From contig NZ_BBPH01000008.1 in NCBI RefSeq assembly GCF_000787695.1, forward strand, positions 1 to 57,676: 57,676 nucleotides of DNA, in the 5' to 3' direction. The position numbers and the translations under genes are program-made. The first letter of the stretch is position 1; every line of letters starts with the position of its first letter. Of this stretch, positions 1 to 10,549 are shown in pieces. The notes under the pieces are model-generated. The model made no database searches. It was not told the origin of the DNA and saw only the letters and a program-made list of their open reading frames with translations. This DNA is from Paracoccus sp. PAMC 22219. GTDB taxonomy: Bacteria; Pseudomonadota; Alphaproteobacteria; Rhodobacterales; Rhodobacteraceae.

Positions 1-383
1 AACCAGTTCCAGCAGCGGTTGGGATGCGCCTCGCGCGGCTGCGCGGGATAGACGACGATCACGCCCAGCTGTTCGGCCAGCGCGTTCATGCCGGTGCCCT
101 TGGCGAAATCTTCGGGCGTCTGGCCGCAGCCGTGCAGCATCACCAGCAGCGGCAGCGGCGTCCCCGCCCCGATCGCCGACGGCAGATAGATGCGGTACTT
201 GCGCGTGCCAAAGGCGCAGGCATGGGTCCCGCTGTCGAACCGGGCGGATCGCGGGGCGACGGGGGACCGGGGCTTGGCGGCAGGCTTGGGCTTGGCGGCC
301 TTTGGCGGCGTCGCGGCGGCGACGGCCGCCTGCGTCATGACCTTTGTGGCCGATTTCATGAACGCGCCCATCAGGCCGGCCAT
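1..383 (-). CDS. PHB depolymerase-family esterase, 3' part outside window
   Basis: The frame runs off the left edge, so only about 127 N-terminal residues are visible. An Ala/Lys/Pro-rich stretch (KPKPAAKPRSPVAP) leads into FDSGTHACAFGTRKYRIYLP, then MLHGCGQTPEDFAKGTGMN and CWNWF. This is the start of the alpha/beta-hydrolase fold of the PHB depolymerase/LpqC esterase family, with the HGCGQ oxyanion-hole region. The catalytic Ser, Asp and His would lie beyond the window. The start is uncertain: ATG at 383 gives MAGLMGAFMKS, ATG at 359 is another option, and the frame stays open back to an ATG at 590. None has a strong ribosome binding site. The gene diverges from the hydrolase at 647. Family confident, substrate unknown. 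Confidence 0.7.
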   Translation of the reverse strand, partial: MAGLMGAFMKSATKVMTQAAVAAATPPKAAKPKPAAKPRSPVAPRSARFDSGTHACAFGTRKYRIYLPSAIGAGTPLPLLVMLHGCGQTPEDFAKGTGMNALAEQLGVIVVYPAQPREAHPNRCWNW

Positions 384-646
384 GGCGCTGGCGCCGGACT
401 TGCGCCGACGGGTTCCGATCCGGATTCTGGGGCGCCTGGTCACGGGGTTCGGGGCAGCGTTCGGGTGCACATGGTCATCTGCGTCGCATGCGCCCGTGCG
501 ATGGGCAAGCGGCAACGCCGGTCGGGCGGTCATGGCAGCCATGACGCCTTGGCAGGTCAGGGCGCGCTTGCCCATTCGCGCGGCGTTTGACATTTTGCGG
601 GCGAACGCCCCGACACCCGGCGCGGTGCAACGAAAAGGTCCCGCCG

Positions 647-2334
647 ATGACGGCCGCCATGCTGACTTTCCTGGACTGGCTGGACCGGCGCACGTCGGGC
701 GTGGGGCTGGTCACGGGGGCGCTGTTCGTCGCCGGGTCGCTGACCCCCAGCCTGATCCCGCGCAGCCCCCAGATCCAGGGCATCCTGGCGGGGTTCTGCT
801 TTGCCGCGGGCTATGGGGTGACGGTGCTGGCGGGTGCGCTGTGGCGTTATCTGCAATTGCCGCGCATGACCGACCGACAGGCACGCCTGTTCGTGCCCGC
901 CCTGGGCGCGGTGGCGCTGGTCATCGTGACGGTGTTCCTGGTCCGGTCGGCCGAATGGCAGAACGACATCCGCGCCGCCATGGCCCTGCCCCCCGCCGAG
1001 GGGGTGGCCCCCTTTCTCGTGGCCGGTCTTGGCACCGCGGTCGCGTCGGTCCTGCTGATCCTGGGCAAGCTGCTGGCAGCCCTTGGCCGGTATGTCAGCG
1101 CGCGCATCGCGCAGGTCCTGCCGCGCAGGCAGGCGCGGGTGCTGGGCATGGTGCTGACGATCCTGCTGACCTATCAGCTGTTCAGCGGCGTTCTGGTGCG
1201 CAACGTCGTGTCCAGCATCGACGGATCGGCGCAGGCGCTGGACGACCTGATCCCCGCCGAACAGGTGGCCCCCGACCAGCCCTGGCAGACCGGCAGCGCC
1301 GAATCGCTGGTCGCCTGGCAGGATCTGGGGCGCGAGGGGCGCAATTTCGTGGCCACCACCCCCGACCCGCAGGCCATCGCCAGCGTCACCGGACAGCCCG
1401 CACTGCAACCGCTGCGCGTCTATGTCGGGCTGAACGCGGCGGACACGCTGGTCGACCGGGCCGACCTGGCGGTGCGCGAGCTGGAACGCGCGGGCGGGTT
1501 CGACCGCAGCACGCTGGTCGTCGCCATGCCGACCGGCACCGGCTGGATGGACCCCGCCGCCATCGAGCCGCTGGAGCATCTGAACCACGGCGACGTAGCG
1601 ACGGTCGCGTTGCAATATTCCTATCTGCAAAGCTGGATCTCGCTGCTGGTGCAGCCCGAACAGGCGGCCGAGGCCGGGCGCGCCTGTTCGGTGCCGTCCA
1701 CCGCCGCTGGCAGCAGCTGCCAGAGGAGACGCGCCCGCAGCTGTACCTGTACGGTCTCAGCCTGGGCGCCCACAGCTCGCAGCAGTCGCTGCGCCTGCAC
1801 GAGATGCTGGACCAGCCCATCGACGGGGCGCTGTGGGTCGGGCCGCCCTTCGTCAGCCAGCTGTGGCAGACCCTGACCGCCGAACGCGATCCCGGATCGC
1901 CCGCCTGGCTGCCCCGCCTGACGACCGGAGAGGTCGTGCGTTTCACCGACGGCCGTCAGTCGGTGCATGACGGCGGCCCCTGGGGCGAGGTGCGGATCGT
2001 GTTCCTGCAATACGGCAGCGATCCGATCGTGTTCTTCCGGTCCGACAGCGCGATCCGCCCGCCCGACTGGCTGGCCACCCCCCGCGCCCCCGAGGTGTCG
2101 CCCGATCTGCGCTGGTATCCGATCATCACCCAGCTGCAGCTGGCCTTCGACATGGCCATCGCGCTGGAGGTGCCGATCGGGCACGGTCATGTCTATGCCC
2201 ATGTCGACCATATCGACCCCTGGCTGGCCATCACCGATCCGCCCGGCTGGACGCCCGAACGGCTGCAGGTCCTGCGGGACCACTTCGTGACCCGTCAGCA
2301 GGCGATGACCACGCAGCCCGGCAGCTCCAGCTGA
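647..2334 (+). CDS. Membrane-anchored alpha/beta hydrolase (Abhydrolase_9 type), frameshifted
   Basis: The intact product would be about 562 residues. The N-terminal 200 residues hold several hydrophobic segments (GVGLVTGALFVAGSLTPSLI, AGFCFAAGYGVTVLAG, FLVAGLGTAVASVLLILG) like the Abhydrolase_9 N-terminal domain. The C-terminal half carries the nucleophile elbow YGLSLGA and a late GHGHVYAHVDH stretch that may supply the catalytic His. The frame switches near 1683: residues to EQAAEAGRA read in the first frame and LFGAVHRRWQQLPEETRP onward in the -1 frame. Adding one C to cgcgcctgttc restores a continuous protein, so a one-base deletion or sequencing error is likely. The start at 647 is supported by AAAGG eight bases upstream. 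Probably a cytoplasmic-membrane esterase or lipase of unknown substrate. Confidence 0.75.
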
Positions 2335-2341
2335 GCGTGGG

Positions 2342-3147
2342 TCAGGCGTCGCGTGCGATGATCGCCTGAACCTCGGGCGCGGCGACGAAACGCCAGTTGC
2401 GGCGGGGACCGGCCATGACGTTCAGGTAATACAGCTCGAACCCATAGGGCGCGCCGCAGGATGGTGGCCGCGCGGGACCAGCACCACGTCGTGATCGCGC
2501 ACCGCCATGACCTGATCCAGGCTGCCGTCGTCGGTATAGACGCGCTGCACCGCCCAGCCATCGGCGGGGTTCAGGCGATGGTAATAGGTCTCCTCTAGAT
2601 AGGTGATGCGGGGAAAATCGTCCTCGTCATGGCGGTGGCTGGGATAGGACGACCAATGGCCCGCGGGGGTGAACACCTCGGTCACCAGCAGGCTGTCGCA
2701 GGTGTCCTCGGTCTCCATGGCGATGTTGTTGACGTGGCGGGTGTTGGTGCCGCGGCCGCGCGGGGTCAGGGCGATGCCGTCGGGACCGATGCGCCGCGCC
2801 GGGTGGCCGCCATGGCCGGGGGCGGAACAGACCGCGATGGTGCAGTCGGTGACCGCCTGAACCGCCCAGTCCTGACCGTTCGGGACGTAGAGGCAATGCG
2901 GCGGGGTCTTGTCAAACACGTCCATCCGGTCGCCCAGCACGCCCCAATCCTGCCCTGCCGCCTGCATCGCGGCCTTGCCCTCGACCATGACCAGCATCAC
3001 CTCGCGGTCGCCGGTGACGTCGTTCACCCGGTCGCCGGTGCGCAGGCGGTGCAGGGCAAAGCCCACGTAACGCCAGCCCGCGTCGGCGGGGGTGATGCGG
3101 TGCACCTCTCCATGCGTGCCGAACGGACGTCGCTGCAGATCGCTCAT
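2342..3147 (-). CDS. iolB: 5-deoxy-glucuronate isomerase, frameshifted near the 3' end
   Basis: IolB converts 5-deoxy-D-glucuronate to 2-deoxy-5-keto-D-gluconate in myo-inositol catabolism. The cupin-like protein shows [12 protein letters not shown], the metal-site region [23 protein letters not shown], and [10 protein letters not shown]. The frame as given ends early in [11 protein letters not shown]. Supplying one C near 2459-2461 continues it as [20 protein letters not shown] and ends at 2342, giving the usual ~268 residues. The start overlaps the iolE stop (ATGA at 3144-3147), so translation is coupled. It is the last gene of the inositol operon. Function confident; the break is most likely a missing base. 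Confidence 0.9.
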
Positions 3148-4055
3148 GCCCGCCCCCCGTCGTCCAGCCCCGCCTGGCGTGCGGCGGCCCTCAGCGCGCG
3201 CAGGCCCATCGTCTGATAGTGCAGCGGGTTGCGGATCACCGGGTCCTGTTCCGCCTCGATCACCAGCCAGCCGTCATAACCCGCCTGCGCCAGGATGCGC
3301 AGCAGCGGCACGAAGTCCAGCGCCCCGTCCGGGTCGCCCGGCACGGTGAAGGCCCCGGCCATCACGCCCTGCAGGAACGACATCCGCTCTGTCCGGACGC
3401 GGTCGGTGATGTCGCGGCGGATGTTCTTGGCGTGGAAATGGGCGACGCGGGGGGCATGGCGGGCCAGCACCTGCGCCGGATCGCCGCCGCCGAACGCGCA
3501 ATGCCCCGCATCGAACAACAGATGGGTGGCAGGCCCCGTCGCCGCCATGAAGGCGTCGATGTCGTCAGAGCTTTCGACCACGGTGCCCATGTGGTGGTGA
3601 TAGGCCAGCGTGATGCCCTGCGCCGCCAGATAGGCCGCGAATTCCTCCATCCGTGCGCCGAACGCGGTCATCTGCGCCCCGGTCAGATGGGGGCGGTCGC
3701 TCACGGGCACGTCCGGGCTGCCATGCACGGTGTTCGAGCATTCGCAGACGATGCAGACCTTGCAGTCGTTGGCCTTCAGCTTGGCCAGATGCGGCTGCAC
3801 CGCGGCAATCTCATCCTCGACCGACCGGGTCAGCAGCTCGGTCGAATACCACCCCGAGATGAACCGCAGGCCATAGCCGTCCAGCAGCGCCCTCAGCGCC
3901 TGCGGATCGTCGGGCCAGCGGTGGCCGTTCTCGATCCCGTCAAAGCCGATGATCCGCCCCGCCTCCTCCAGGATCTGGCGGGTCGGGATATGCGCGCCGA
4001 TGGACTGATCGTCGTCATTGGCCCAGGCAATCGGGTTGGTGCCGTAAAGGATCAT
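3144..4055 (-). CDS. iolE: myo-inosose-2 dehydratase
   Basis: A 303-residue TIM-barrel protein of the xylose-isomerase-like superfamily that dehydrates 2-keto-myo-inositol (scyllo-inosose). It begins [16 protein letters not shown] and contains [37 protein letters not shown] and [12 protein letters not shown]. These carry the His/Asp/Glu residues expected to bind the divalent metal, with a final Glu in [10 protein letters not shown]. It lies 10 bases after iolD and overlaps iolB by four bases. AAGG stands eight bases before the ATG. The frame is intact and full length, and identification is secure from sequence and from the surrounding iolD/iolC/iolB genes. Confidence 0.95.
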   Translation of the reverse strand: MILYGTNPIAWANDDDQSIGAHIPTRQILEEAGRIIGFDGIENGHRWPDDPQALRALLDGYGLRFISGWYSTELLTRSVEDEIAAVQPHLAKLKANDCKVCIVCECSNTVHGSPDVPVSDRPHLTGAQMTAFGARMEEFAAYLAAQGITLAYHHHMGTVVESSDDIDAFMAATGPATHLLFDAGHCAFGGGDPAQVLARHAPRVAHFHAKNIRRDITDRVRTERMSFLQGVMAGAFTVPGDPDGALDFVPLLRILAQAGYDGWLVIEAEQDPVIRNPLHYQTMGLRALRAAARQAGLDDGGRA

Positions 4056-4065
4056 GATGCTGCCT

Positions 4066-5900
4066 TCAGTTGATCAGGGACTGGCGCGCGGCCATCGTCA
4101 GATAATGCGCATAGGCCTGCGCCAAGGCATCGGTGTCGCCGGTCGCAGGAACGGCCACGTCCCACCAATGGCCCGCATCGCCGAAACCGGGGCCGACGGC
4201 GGCGGTCGTCTCGATCACGATCACCGTCGGAATATCGCGGGCGCGGGCGGCCGTGACCTGGGCCTGCAGATCGGCGATGGTGGCGCCTTGACGGCATGCG
4301 CGCCCATGCTGCCGGCATGGGCCACGAAATCGATCTGCGGCTGTGCCTCGACGTTGCAATCGGCGTACATGTTGTTGAACGGGACGCCCCCGCAGCCGAC
4401 CTGCAGCCGGTTGATGCAGCCGTAACCACGGTTGTCGGTCAGGATGACCGTGAAGGGGATGCGCCGCATCACCGCCGTCGCCAGTTCGCTGTTGGCCATC
4501 ATGTAGCTGCCGTCGCCCACGAAACACAGCACCTGCCGATCGGGGCGGGCCAGGGCCAGGCCCATCGCGCCCGCGATCTCGTATCCCATGCAGGAATAGC
4601 CGTATTCCATGTGATATCCGCCCTGCGCCGCCTGCCACAGCAGCTTCAGCGCGCCGGGCATGGTGCCGGCCGCGCACATCGCGATGCCGTCGGGGGCGGC
4701 GCGCTGAACGGCGCCGATCACCTGCGCATCGGTGGGCAGGCCGTCGCCGGCCGGGGCCGCGCAATGCGCGTCCACCGCCGCCAGCCAAGCCGCGCGAGGA
4801 TCGGTGTCGGGGGCAAAGCGCAGATCGCCCAAGGCGTCGGTCAGCGCCTGCAACGCCACGCGCGCGTCGGCCACCAGCGTCACCGCGCCATGCTTGGCCG
4901 CGTCATGGGGCTGCACGTTGATGCCGATCAGCGGCGCATCGAACAGCGTGCGCGACCCGGTGGTGAAATCCTGTAAACGGGTGCCTATGGCCAGGATCAG
5001 GTCCGCCCCTGCCGCCGCCCGGTTGGCCGCCGCCGATCCGTCGACCCCCGCCGCGCCGAAATTCATCGGATGCGCCTGCGGCAGTGCCGATTTGCCGGCC
5101 TGTGTCTCGATCACGGGAATGGCGTGGCGGGTGGCGAAATCGGCCAGTGCCTGTTCGGCACCCGAATGGATCACGCCGCCGCCGCAGACGATGACGGGCG
5201 CCTTGGCCGCCTTGATCAGATCGACCGCGCGGGCCAGTTCGTCCGCGTCGGGGGCGGGGCGGCGGATGTGCCAGATGCGCGGGGCAAAGAACGCCTCGGG
5301 CCAGTCATACGCCTCGGCCTGCACGTCCTGGCAGAAGGCCAGGCAGACCGGGCCGCATTCGGCCGGGTCGGTCATCACGCGCATCGCGCGGGGCAGTGCA
5401 GTCAGCAGATGTTCCGGCCGGGTGATGCGGTCGAAATACCGCACGACCGGGCGAAAGCAGTCGTTCGCGCTGACCGTGCCGTCGCCAAACCCTTCGACCT
5501 GCTGCAGGACCGGGTCCGGCCTGCGGCTGGCAAAGACGTCGCCCGCGATGAACAGCACCGGCAGGCGGTTCACATGGGCCAGCGCGGCGGCGGTGACCAT
5601 GTTGGTCGACCCCGGCCCGATGCTGGCGGTCACCGCCTGCGCCCGCCTGCGACCGTGGCCCTTGGCAAAGGCGATCGCGGCATGCGCCATGGTCTGTTCG
5701 TTCTGCCCGCGCCAGGTCGGCAGCGCGTCACCGATGCCGTGCAGCGCCTGCCCCAGCCCCGCCACGTTGCCGTGCCCGAAGATCGCCCAGACTCCGTCGA
5801 TGAAACGGGCCCCGTCATCGGTCCTCTGCACCGACAGCCAGCGGACCATCGCCTGTGCGGCCGTCAAGCGGATCGTCGCGTTCATGTCCTGCCCCGTCAT
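4066..5900 (-). CDS. iolD: 3D-(3,5/4)-trihydroxycyclohexane-1,2-dione hydrolase, frameshifted
   Basis: A thiamine-diphosphate enzyme that opens the inositol-derived ring to 5-deoxy-glucuronate. Visible signatures include [13 protein letters not shown], the E-containing [25 protein letters not shown], and the ThDP site [19 protein letters not shown] with [11 protein letters not shown]. The frame breaks near 4287, after SMGAHAVK. Restoring one base (plus-strand gcgcc to gcgccc) continues as [20 protein letters not shown] to a stop at 4066, about 611 residues, normal for the family. ATG at 5900 has GAGGGG upstream and overlaps the iolC stop as ATGA. The broken frame is best read as a missing base, because everything after it remains conserved. 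Confidence 0.92.
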
Positions 5901-7809
5901 GGTTTCGTCCCCTCTGCCCGCGCCCGGTCCCAGACCGCGCACAGCGCGCCATAGCGGTCGGCCATCCGGCCCACCGCCGCATCATCGTCGATGCCGTCTG
6001 CCAGCCAATCCCGCGCGACCTGGCCAAAGATCGTGCGCCCTACCGCAAAGCCCCGCACCAGCGGGAATGCCGCGGCGATGCGAAAGCTGTCGGCCAGCGC
6101 CTGTTCGGGCGCGTCCAGCCCCAGCACCACGATGCCACGGGTATGCGGGTCGTGATCGGTGATCGCGGCAATGGCTGCGGCCCATGCGGCATGGCTGGTC
6201 AGCGGCTCCAGCTTCCACCAGTCGGGATAGATGCCTGCGGCATAGAACTGGCGGATCAGGGTGGCGGTGGTCGTGTCGTCCACCGGCCCGACCTTGGAGG
6301 GGATGATCTCCAGCAGGAAATCCAGCCCGTTGCGGCGGGCGGCGGTGAACAGGCGCGCGACCGTGGCCTCCTGCTCGGCCCGCAGGCGGGATCGTCGTCG
6401 GGGTGGCAAAAGCACAGCACCTTGACAACCTGTTCGCGCGGCCATTCGGACAGCGCCCCGCAATCGGGGCCCAGTTCCGGCTCCAGCGTCAGGGGGCGCG
6501 ATCCGGGCCATTCGGCGGGACGCCCGATCCACAGGCCGGTCCCGGCGGCGCGGTGCAGCGCCATGCGCCCGATGCGGTCGTCGCACAGGATGCCGTGACC
6601 GCCCTGCCCGTCCGCTACGCGCAGCGCGGCGTCCAGGCACAGCTGCTTGAACGCCGCGCCCTTGGCCGGGGTGAAGCCCGGCATCTGTTCCAACTGCATC
6701 CGGTGGTCGAAGGCGAACACCCGCATGGTGGACCAGTCCCCGCCCATCCGGCCCTGCCGGTTCGTGGACCAGTGGACCTGTTCCAGCGCCGCGTCGTTGC
6801 GCAGATCGGGCCGGACCACGCCGCGGACCAGAAAGAAGTGCAGTTCCTTCAGGCTGGGATAGGCGGGGGTGCAGCCGTGGCGGCTGACCGCAAACGCCCC
6901 GCAGGCATTGGCGTATTCCAGCGCGCGCGGCCAGTCCTCGTCGTCCAGCCAGCCTTTGAGCAGCCCGGAAAAGAACCCGTCGCCCGCACCCAGCACGTTG
7001 AAGACCTCGATCGGAAAGCCCGTCCCCTGCTGGCCGCTGTCCCATCCGTCGATGCCACCCGTGAACGCCACCGCCCCCGCGGCACCCCGCTTGCACACCA
7101 GCACCGCGTCGCTGACCGCCCGCACCGCGCGCAGGGCGTCCAGCGTGTCGGTGGTGCCGCCGGCGATGTGGAACTCTTCCTCGGTGCCGACGATCAGGTC
7201 GAACAGGTGCAGCGTCGCCTGCAGTCTGGCGGTGATGGCGGCACTTTCGACGAACCGGCTTTCGCCTGCACCATGCCCCGCCACGCCCCACAGGTTCGGG
7301 CGATAGTCGATGTCCAGCGCGGTCCGCGCGCCATGCGCCCGCGCCAGTTCCAGCGCGCGCATCACCGCGGCCTCGGTCCGGGCATGCGACAGGTGGGTGC
7401 CCGTGGCCAACACGCAGCGCGCGTCCGCGATCAGCGCCTCGTCGATGTCGTCGGGCGACAGGGCCATGTCGGCGCAGTTCTCGCGGTAGAAGATCAGCGG
7501 AAAGCTGTCTTGATCGCGGATGCCCAGGATCACCAGCGCGGTCAGCCGGTCCGGATCGGTCGCCACGCCGCGCACATCGACCCCCTCGCGGACCAGCTGT
7601 TCGCGGATGAACCGGCCCATATGCTCGTCGCCCACCCGCGTGATGACCGCCGATCGCAGCCCCAAGCGCGCCGTGCCGCAGGCGATGTTCGTCGGGCTGC
7701 CGCCGATATACTTGGCAAAGGACCCCATGTCCTCCAGCCGCCCGCCGACCTGCTGGCCATAGAGGTCGACCGACGAACGGCCGATGGTGATCACGTCGAG
7801 GGATTTCAT
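5897..7809 (-). CDS. iolC: 5-dehydro-2-deoxygluconokinase fused to a DUF2090 aldolase-like domain, frameshifted
   Basis: Residues 1 to about 325 form a PfkB-family sugar kinase: VITIGRSSVDLYGQQ, KYIGGSPTNIACG, and the catalytic FNVLGAGDGFFSGLLKGW motif with GAGD. From about residue 330 a DUF2090 region follows (VFAFDHRMQLEQMPG and on to EIIPSKVGPVDD, WWKLEP, GLDAPEQAL). This layout is commonly annotated as a combined kinase and 2-deoxy-5-keto-gluconate-6-phosphate aldolase. The frame breaks near 6386, after CFCHPDDDPA. Adding one C gives LRAEQEATVARLFTAARRNG and a ~637-residue protein. ATG at 7809 has AGGA upstream. The stop overlaps the iolD start. It supplies the last two steps before malonate semialdehyde and DHAP. 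Confidence 0.9.
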
Positions 7810-7831
7810 GCGCGTTCCTGTCATCGGGGCG

Positions 7832-8617
7832 TCACAGCGCGGACCGGATGTGGTCGATGCTGGCCTGCAGCGCGGCCTGCGGGTCGGCGGCGTCATGCAC
7901 GCAGGTCGCGAATGGTTCAAAGCTGAACGGCCCGTCATAGCCCGCATCCAGCAGCGCGCGGATCTGGCCCAGATTGTCCAGCCGGTCGCCGCCGTCCACC
8001 AGCACCCGGTGCGCGTCCAGCATGTCGTCCACCGCCACCCCCGGATCGGTCACGCCCGAGATGTGGACCAGGCCGGTCCAGTCCGCAAAGACCTGCGTCT
8101 CGGCCGCCAGATGGTGGTGGAAGGTGTCGTGCATCAGCCGGAACACCTCCGCACCGCCGGCCGCCTCGATCGCGCGCACCGCCGTCGCCTTGAGACGCAG
8201 GGACGACACGGGAAAGCCCAAGGGCTCGACCAGGCCGGTCAGGCCGCGGTCCGACAGGATCGGGCGGATGGCGCGCAAGGCCGCCACCAGATCGTCGAAC
8301 GGGACGTCGGTGCCGTCGTTCAGCGGGCACATGACCAACGCGCGCGCGCCGCAGGCCTGGGCGTAATCGGCCATCGCCACCGCGCGGTCCGGCAGATCGC
8401 CGGACCAGACGTTGAACGGGTACAGCGCGTTGATCGACGCGATGGTGATGCCGTGGTGTTCGGCCTCGGCGCGGACGCGGGCGGGGTCGATGCTGCCCAT
8501 GACGTCTGGCAGGTCGTTCCTGATCTCGACCTCGGTCACGCCAAGGCGGCGGGCCATGGCAAGGAAATCCGCCAGCGGCAGGGTCGGGGCCGCGATGTGG
8601 TTGATGGCAAAGCGCAT
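7832..8617 (-). CDS. TIM-barrel 2-keto-myo-inositol isomerase-like protein
   Basis: A 261-residue sugar-phosphate-isomerase/AP-endonuclease-2-like barrel starting MRFAINHIAAPTLPLADF. It shows VEIRNDLPDVMG, INALYPFNVW, ALVMCPLNDG, GLVEPLGFPVSSLR, LMHDTFHHHLA, HISGVTDP and PFSFEPFA, in which the Glu, Asp and His metal ligands of the superfamily can be placed. Its position between iolG and iolC suggests an IolI-type isomerase (2-keto-myo-inositol to 1-keto-D-chiro-inositol) that would admit other inositol isomers. The exact reaction is inferred from context. It is intact and 22 bases upstream of the iolC start. Confidence 0.8.
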   Translation of the reverse strand: MRFAINHIAAPTLPLADFLAMARRLGVTEVEIRNDLPDVMGSIDPARVRAEAEHHGITIASINALYPFNVWSGDLPDRAVAMADYAQACGARALVMCPLNDGTDVPFDDLVAALRAIRPILSDRGLTGLVEPLGFPVSSLRLKATAVRAIEAAGGAEVFRLMHDTFHHHLAAETQVFADWTGLVHISGVTDPGVAVDDMLDAHRVLVDGGDRLDNLGQIRALLDAGYDGPFSFEPFATCVHDAADPQAALQASIDHIRSAL

Positions 8618-8624
8618 GGCGGCC

Positions 8625-9635
8625 TCAGTCGTACAGGGCCGGGCGGGCCGGCAGGGTGATGGGGATGATGTGCCCGGCCTGTTCCTGCGCCTGGACGCAG
8701 GCGTCCGAGGTGATCGCCGCGACATAGCCGTCCCAGCTGGTCGGCCCCGATGCCGTGCCTTGCGCCGCCGCGCGGATGAAATCGGCCAGTTCGACGTCAT
8801 AGCTGTCGACAAAGCGGTCCTTCCAGTCGGTCATGATCGGGCTCTGCAGCGTGGCGTCGCGGCGCAGGGTGATGGCCATGGGTTCGGGCAGGTTTGCCAA
8901 CCCCTCCTCTCCGACGACCTGGCACTGGATGTCGTATCCATAGCGGCAGTTCACGAAGACCTCGACATCGATGCGCACGCCCTTGGCCGTCTCCAGCAGC
9001 ACGATCTGGGGGTCGGCCAGCGCGGCATGCGCATGGGACGACCGGCGCGGAAAGACCACCTGCGCGGACACATAGTCGTCGTCCAGCAGCCAGCGGAACA
9101 CGTCGATCTCGTGGATCAGGGTGTCGTGGATCGCCATGGGCGTGCCATAGGATTCGGGCACCGTGGGGTTGCGATGGGCGGCGTGGACCATCAGGGGCGC
9201 ACCGATCCGGCTGTCCACGACCTGCTTCAGCATGCGATATCCGGCGTCATAGCGGCGCATGAAGCCGACTTGGACCAGACGCCGGCCTGCAGCCACCTCG
9301 GCATCGACGATGCGTTTCGCGCCATCCGCCGTGGTCGCCAGCGGCTTTTCGCAGAAACACGGCTTGCCCGCGGCGATGGCGGCCAGGACATAGGCCTCGT
9401 GCGTGGCGCCGGTCGAACAGACCAGCACCGCGTCCACGTCGGGGGACGCGATCAGGTCTTCGCCCCGGTCATGGACGATGGCGTTGGGCGCCAGCTCCGC
9501 CTGCACGGCGCGGGCGGCGGCGGGATTGTAATCGCTCAGCGCGGTGATGTCCGCCCCGGCCAGCACCTGCGCGATGCGCCTTGTGTGGTCGCGGCCGATC
9601 ATGCCGGTGCCGATGACGCCGATCCTGAGGGTCAT
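8625..9635 (-). CDS. iolG: inositol 2-dehydrogenase (Gfo/Idh/MocA family)
   Basis: An NAD-dependent dehydrogenase of 336 residues that oxidises myo-inositol to 2-keto-myo-inositol, the entry step. The N-terminal Rossmann motif is [14 protein letters not shown]. The catalytic Lys lies in [10 protein letters not shown]. The C-terminal GFO/IDH/MocA domain contains [12 protein letters not shown] and [19 protein letters not shown], where the Asp and His typical of the active site sit. ATG at 9635 has AGGAAG at correct spacing. It lies between the iolH-like gene and the isomerase, seven bases from the latter. Assignment to inositol rather than another polyol rests on both family and operon. Confidence 0.92.
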   Translation of the reverse strand: MTLRIGVIGTGMIGRDHTRRIAQVLAGADITALSDYNPAAARAVQAELAPNAIVHDRGEDLIASPDVDAVLVCSTGATHEAYVLAAIAAGKPCFCEKPLATTADGAKRIVDAEVAAGRRLVQVGFMRRYDAGYRMLKQVVDSRIGAPLMVHAAHRNPTVPESYGTPMAIHDTLIHEIDVFRWLLDDDYVSAQVVFPRRSSHAHAALADPQIVLLETAKGVRIDVEVFVNCRYGYDIQCQVVGEEGLANLPEPMAITLRRDATLQSPIMTDWKDRFVDSYDVELADFIRAAAQGTASGPTSWDGYVAAITSDACVQAQEQAGHIIPITLPARPALYD

Positions 9636-9645
9636 GTCTGTCTTC

Positions 9646-10542
9646 CTATTGCCAGTATTTCGCGACGTATGTCTTGGTTTCGGCCAGCATGAAGCGGGCG
9701 CTGTCCTGGGCCCGGTCCTCCCAGCCAAAGACGCAGTTCGACAGCACCCCGTCGAATTGCATCTCGGCCAGGGTGGCGAAGAAGATGTCCCAATCGATCT
9801 CTCCCTGCCCGAAATCCAGGTGCTGGTGCACGCGGACGGTCGATCCGGGCGGGTTCACGACATAGCGCAGCTGGGACGATTTCGTGTGGTCATAGGTGTC
9901 GGCCAGCCGCACATGCGCCAGCAGCCCTTGGGTCGCGCGCAGGTTGGCGACCATGTCGGGGCCATAGAAGAAGGTGTGCGGCGCGATGAAGGACGCCTTG
10001 ACCGCCTTGGAATCGATGGTCCGGATGATGTCCATCGCCGGGGCGATCTGTTCCAGCCAGTCTTCTGGATGCGCCTCCAGCGACAGGGTCAGGCCCTCGC
10101 GCTCCAGGATCGGGACCAGGATGTCCATGGCGCGAAAGAACTGGTTTTCGCAGGTTTCGGGGCGGTGCAGGCCGGACCGGTCGTTCAGGCTGCGCTCGGG
10201 GCTGCCGCCGCGGCCGAATTCGCTGACGACCATCGGGCAGTCCATCTCGACCGCGATCTCTATGGCGCGCTTCCAGTTCTCGATCGCGGCCTCCCATTCG
10301 TCGGAATAGGGGCTGGCCCACCGGTACATCGGCTGCAGCGTCGCCAGGCCCAGACCGTGATCCTTGAGCGCCTTCCTGAAGGACGCGACCCGTTCCGGCC
10401 AGACCTTGGGCCGGGTCCACCAGGACAGGAAATCCGGGCGCGGCGACAGCTCGACATGGTCGTATCCCAGGTCGGCCACCGTGCGGCAGGTTTCCTCCAG
10501 CGACAGGTGGCGGAACATGTGCGGATCAAGCGTGTGTTTCAT
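9646..10542 (-). CDS. iolH: sugar phosphate isomerase/epimerase, IolH-like
   Basis: A 298-residue TIM-barrel protein beginning [20 protein letters not shown], with [17 protein letters not shown] near the N-terminus, [42 protein letters not shown] and [14 protein letters not shown]. These Glu/His/Asp positions fit the xylose-isomerase-like metal site. It resembles IolH proteins found in many inositol operons, whose exact reaction is not well settled. It sits directly after the transporter permease and before iolG, in the same transcription unit. The gene is intact. The iolH name is a family-plus-context call; the activity is not inferred further. Confidence 0.75.
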   Translation of the reverse strand: MKHTLDPHMFRHLSLEETCRTVADLGYDHVELSPRPDFLSWWTRPKVWPERVASFRKALKDHGLGLATLQPMYRWASPYSDEWEAAIENWKRAIEIAVEMDCPMVVSEFGRGGSPERSLNDRSGLHRPETCENQFFRAMDILVPILEREGLTLSLEAHPEDWLEQIAPAMDIIRTIDSKAVKASFIAPHTFFYGPDMVANLRATQGLLAHVRLADTYDHTKSSQLRYVVNPPGSTVRVHQHLDFGQGEIDWDIFFATLAEMQFDGVLSNCVFGWEDRAQDSARFMLAETKTYVAKYWQ

Positions 10543-10549
10543 GGTCCGG

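Noticed and set aside
1676..1690. Programmed -1 frameshift in the alpha/beta hydrolase
   Set aside because: There is no slippery heptamer or following pseudoknot, and the site has the same one-C loss pattern as eight other genes.
2342..7809. Reading the broken iolB, iolD and iolC as true pseudogenes of a decaying inositol pathway
   Set aside because: Each has one missing base only, all sequence after the break remains conserved, and the same type of loss occurs in unrelated genes elsewhere in the window.
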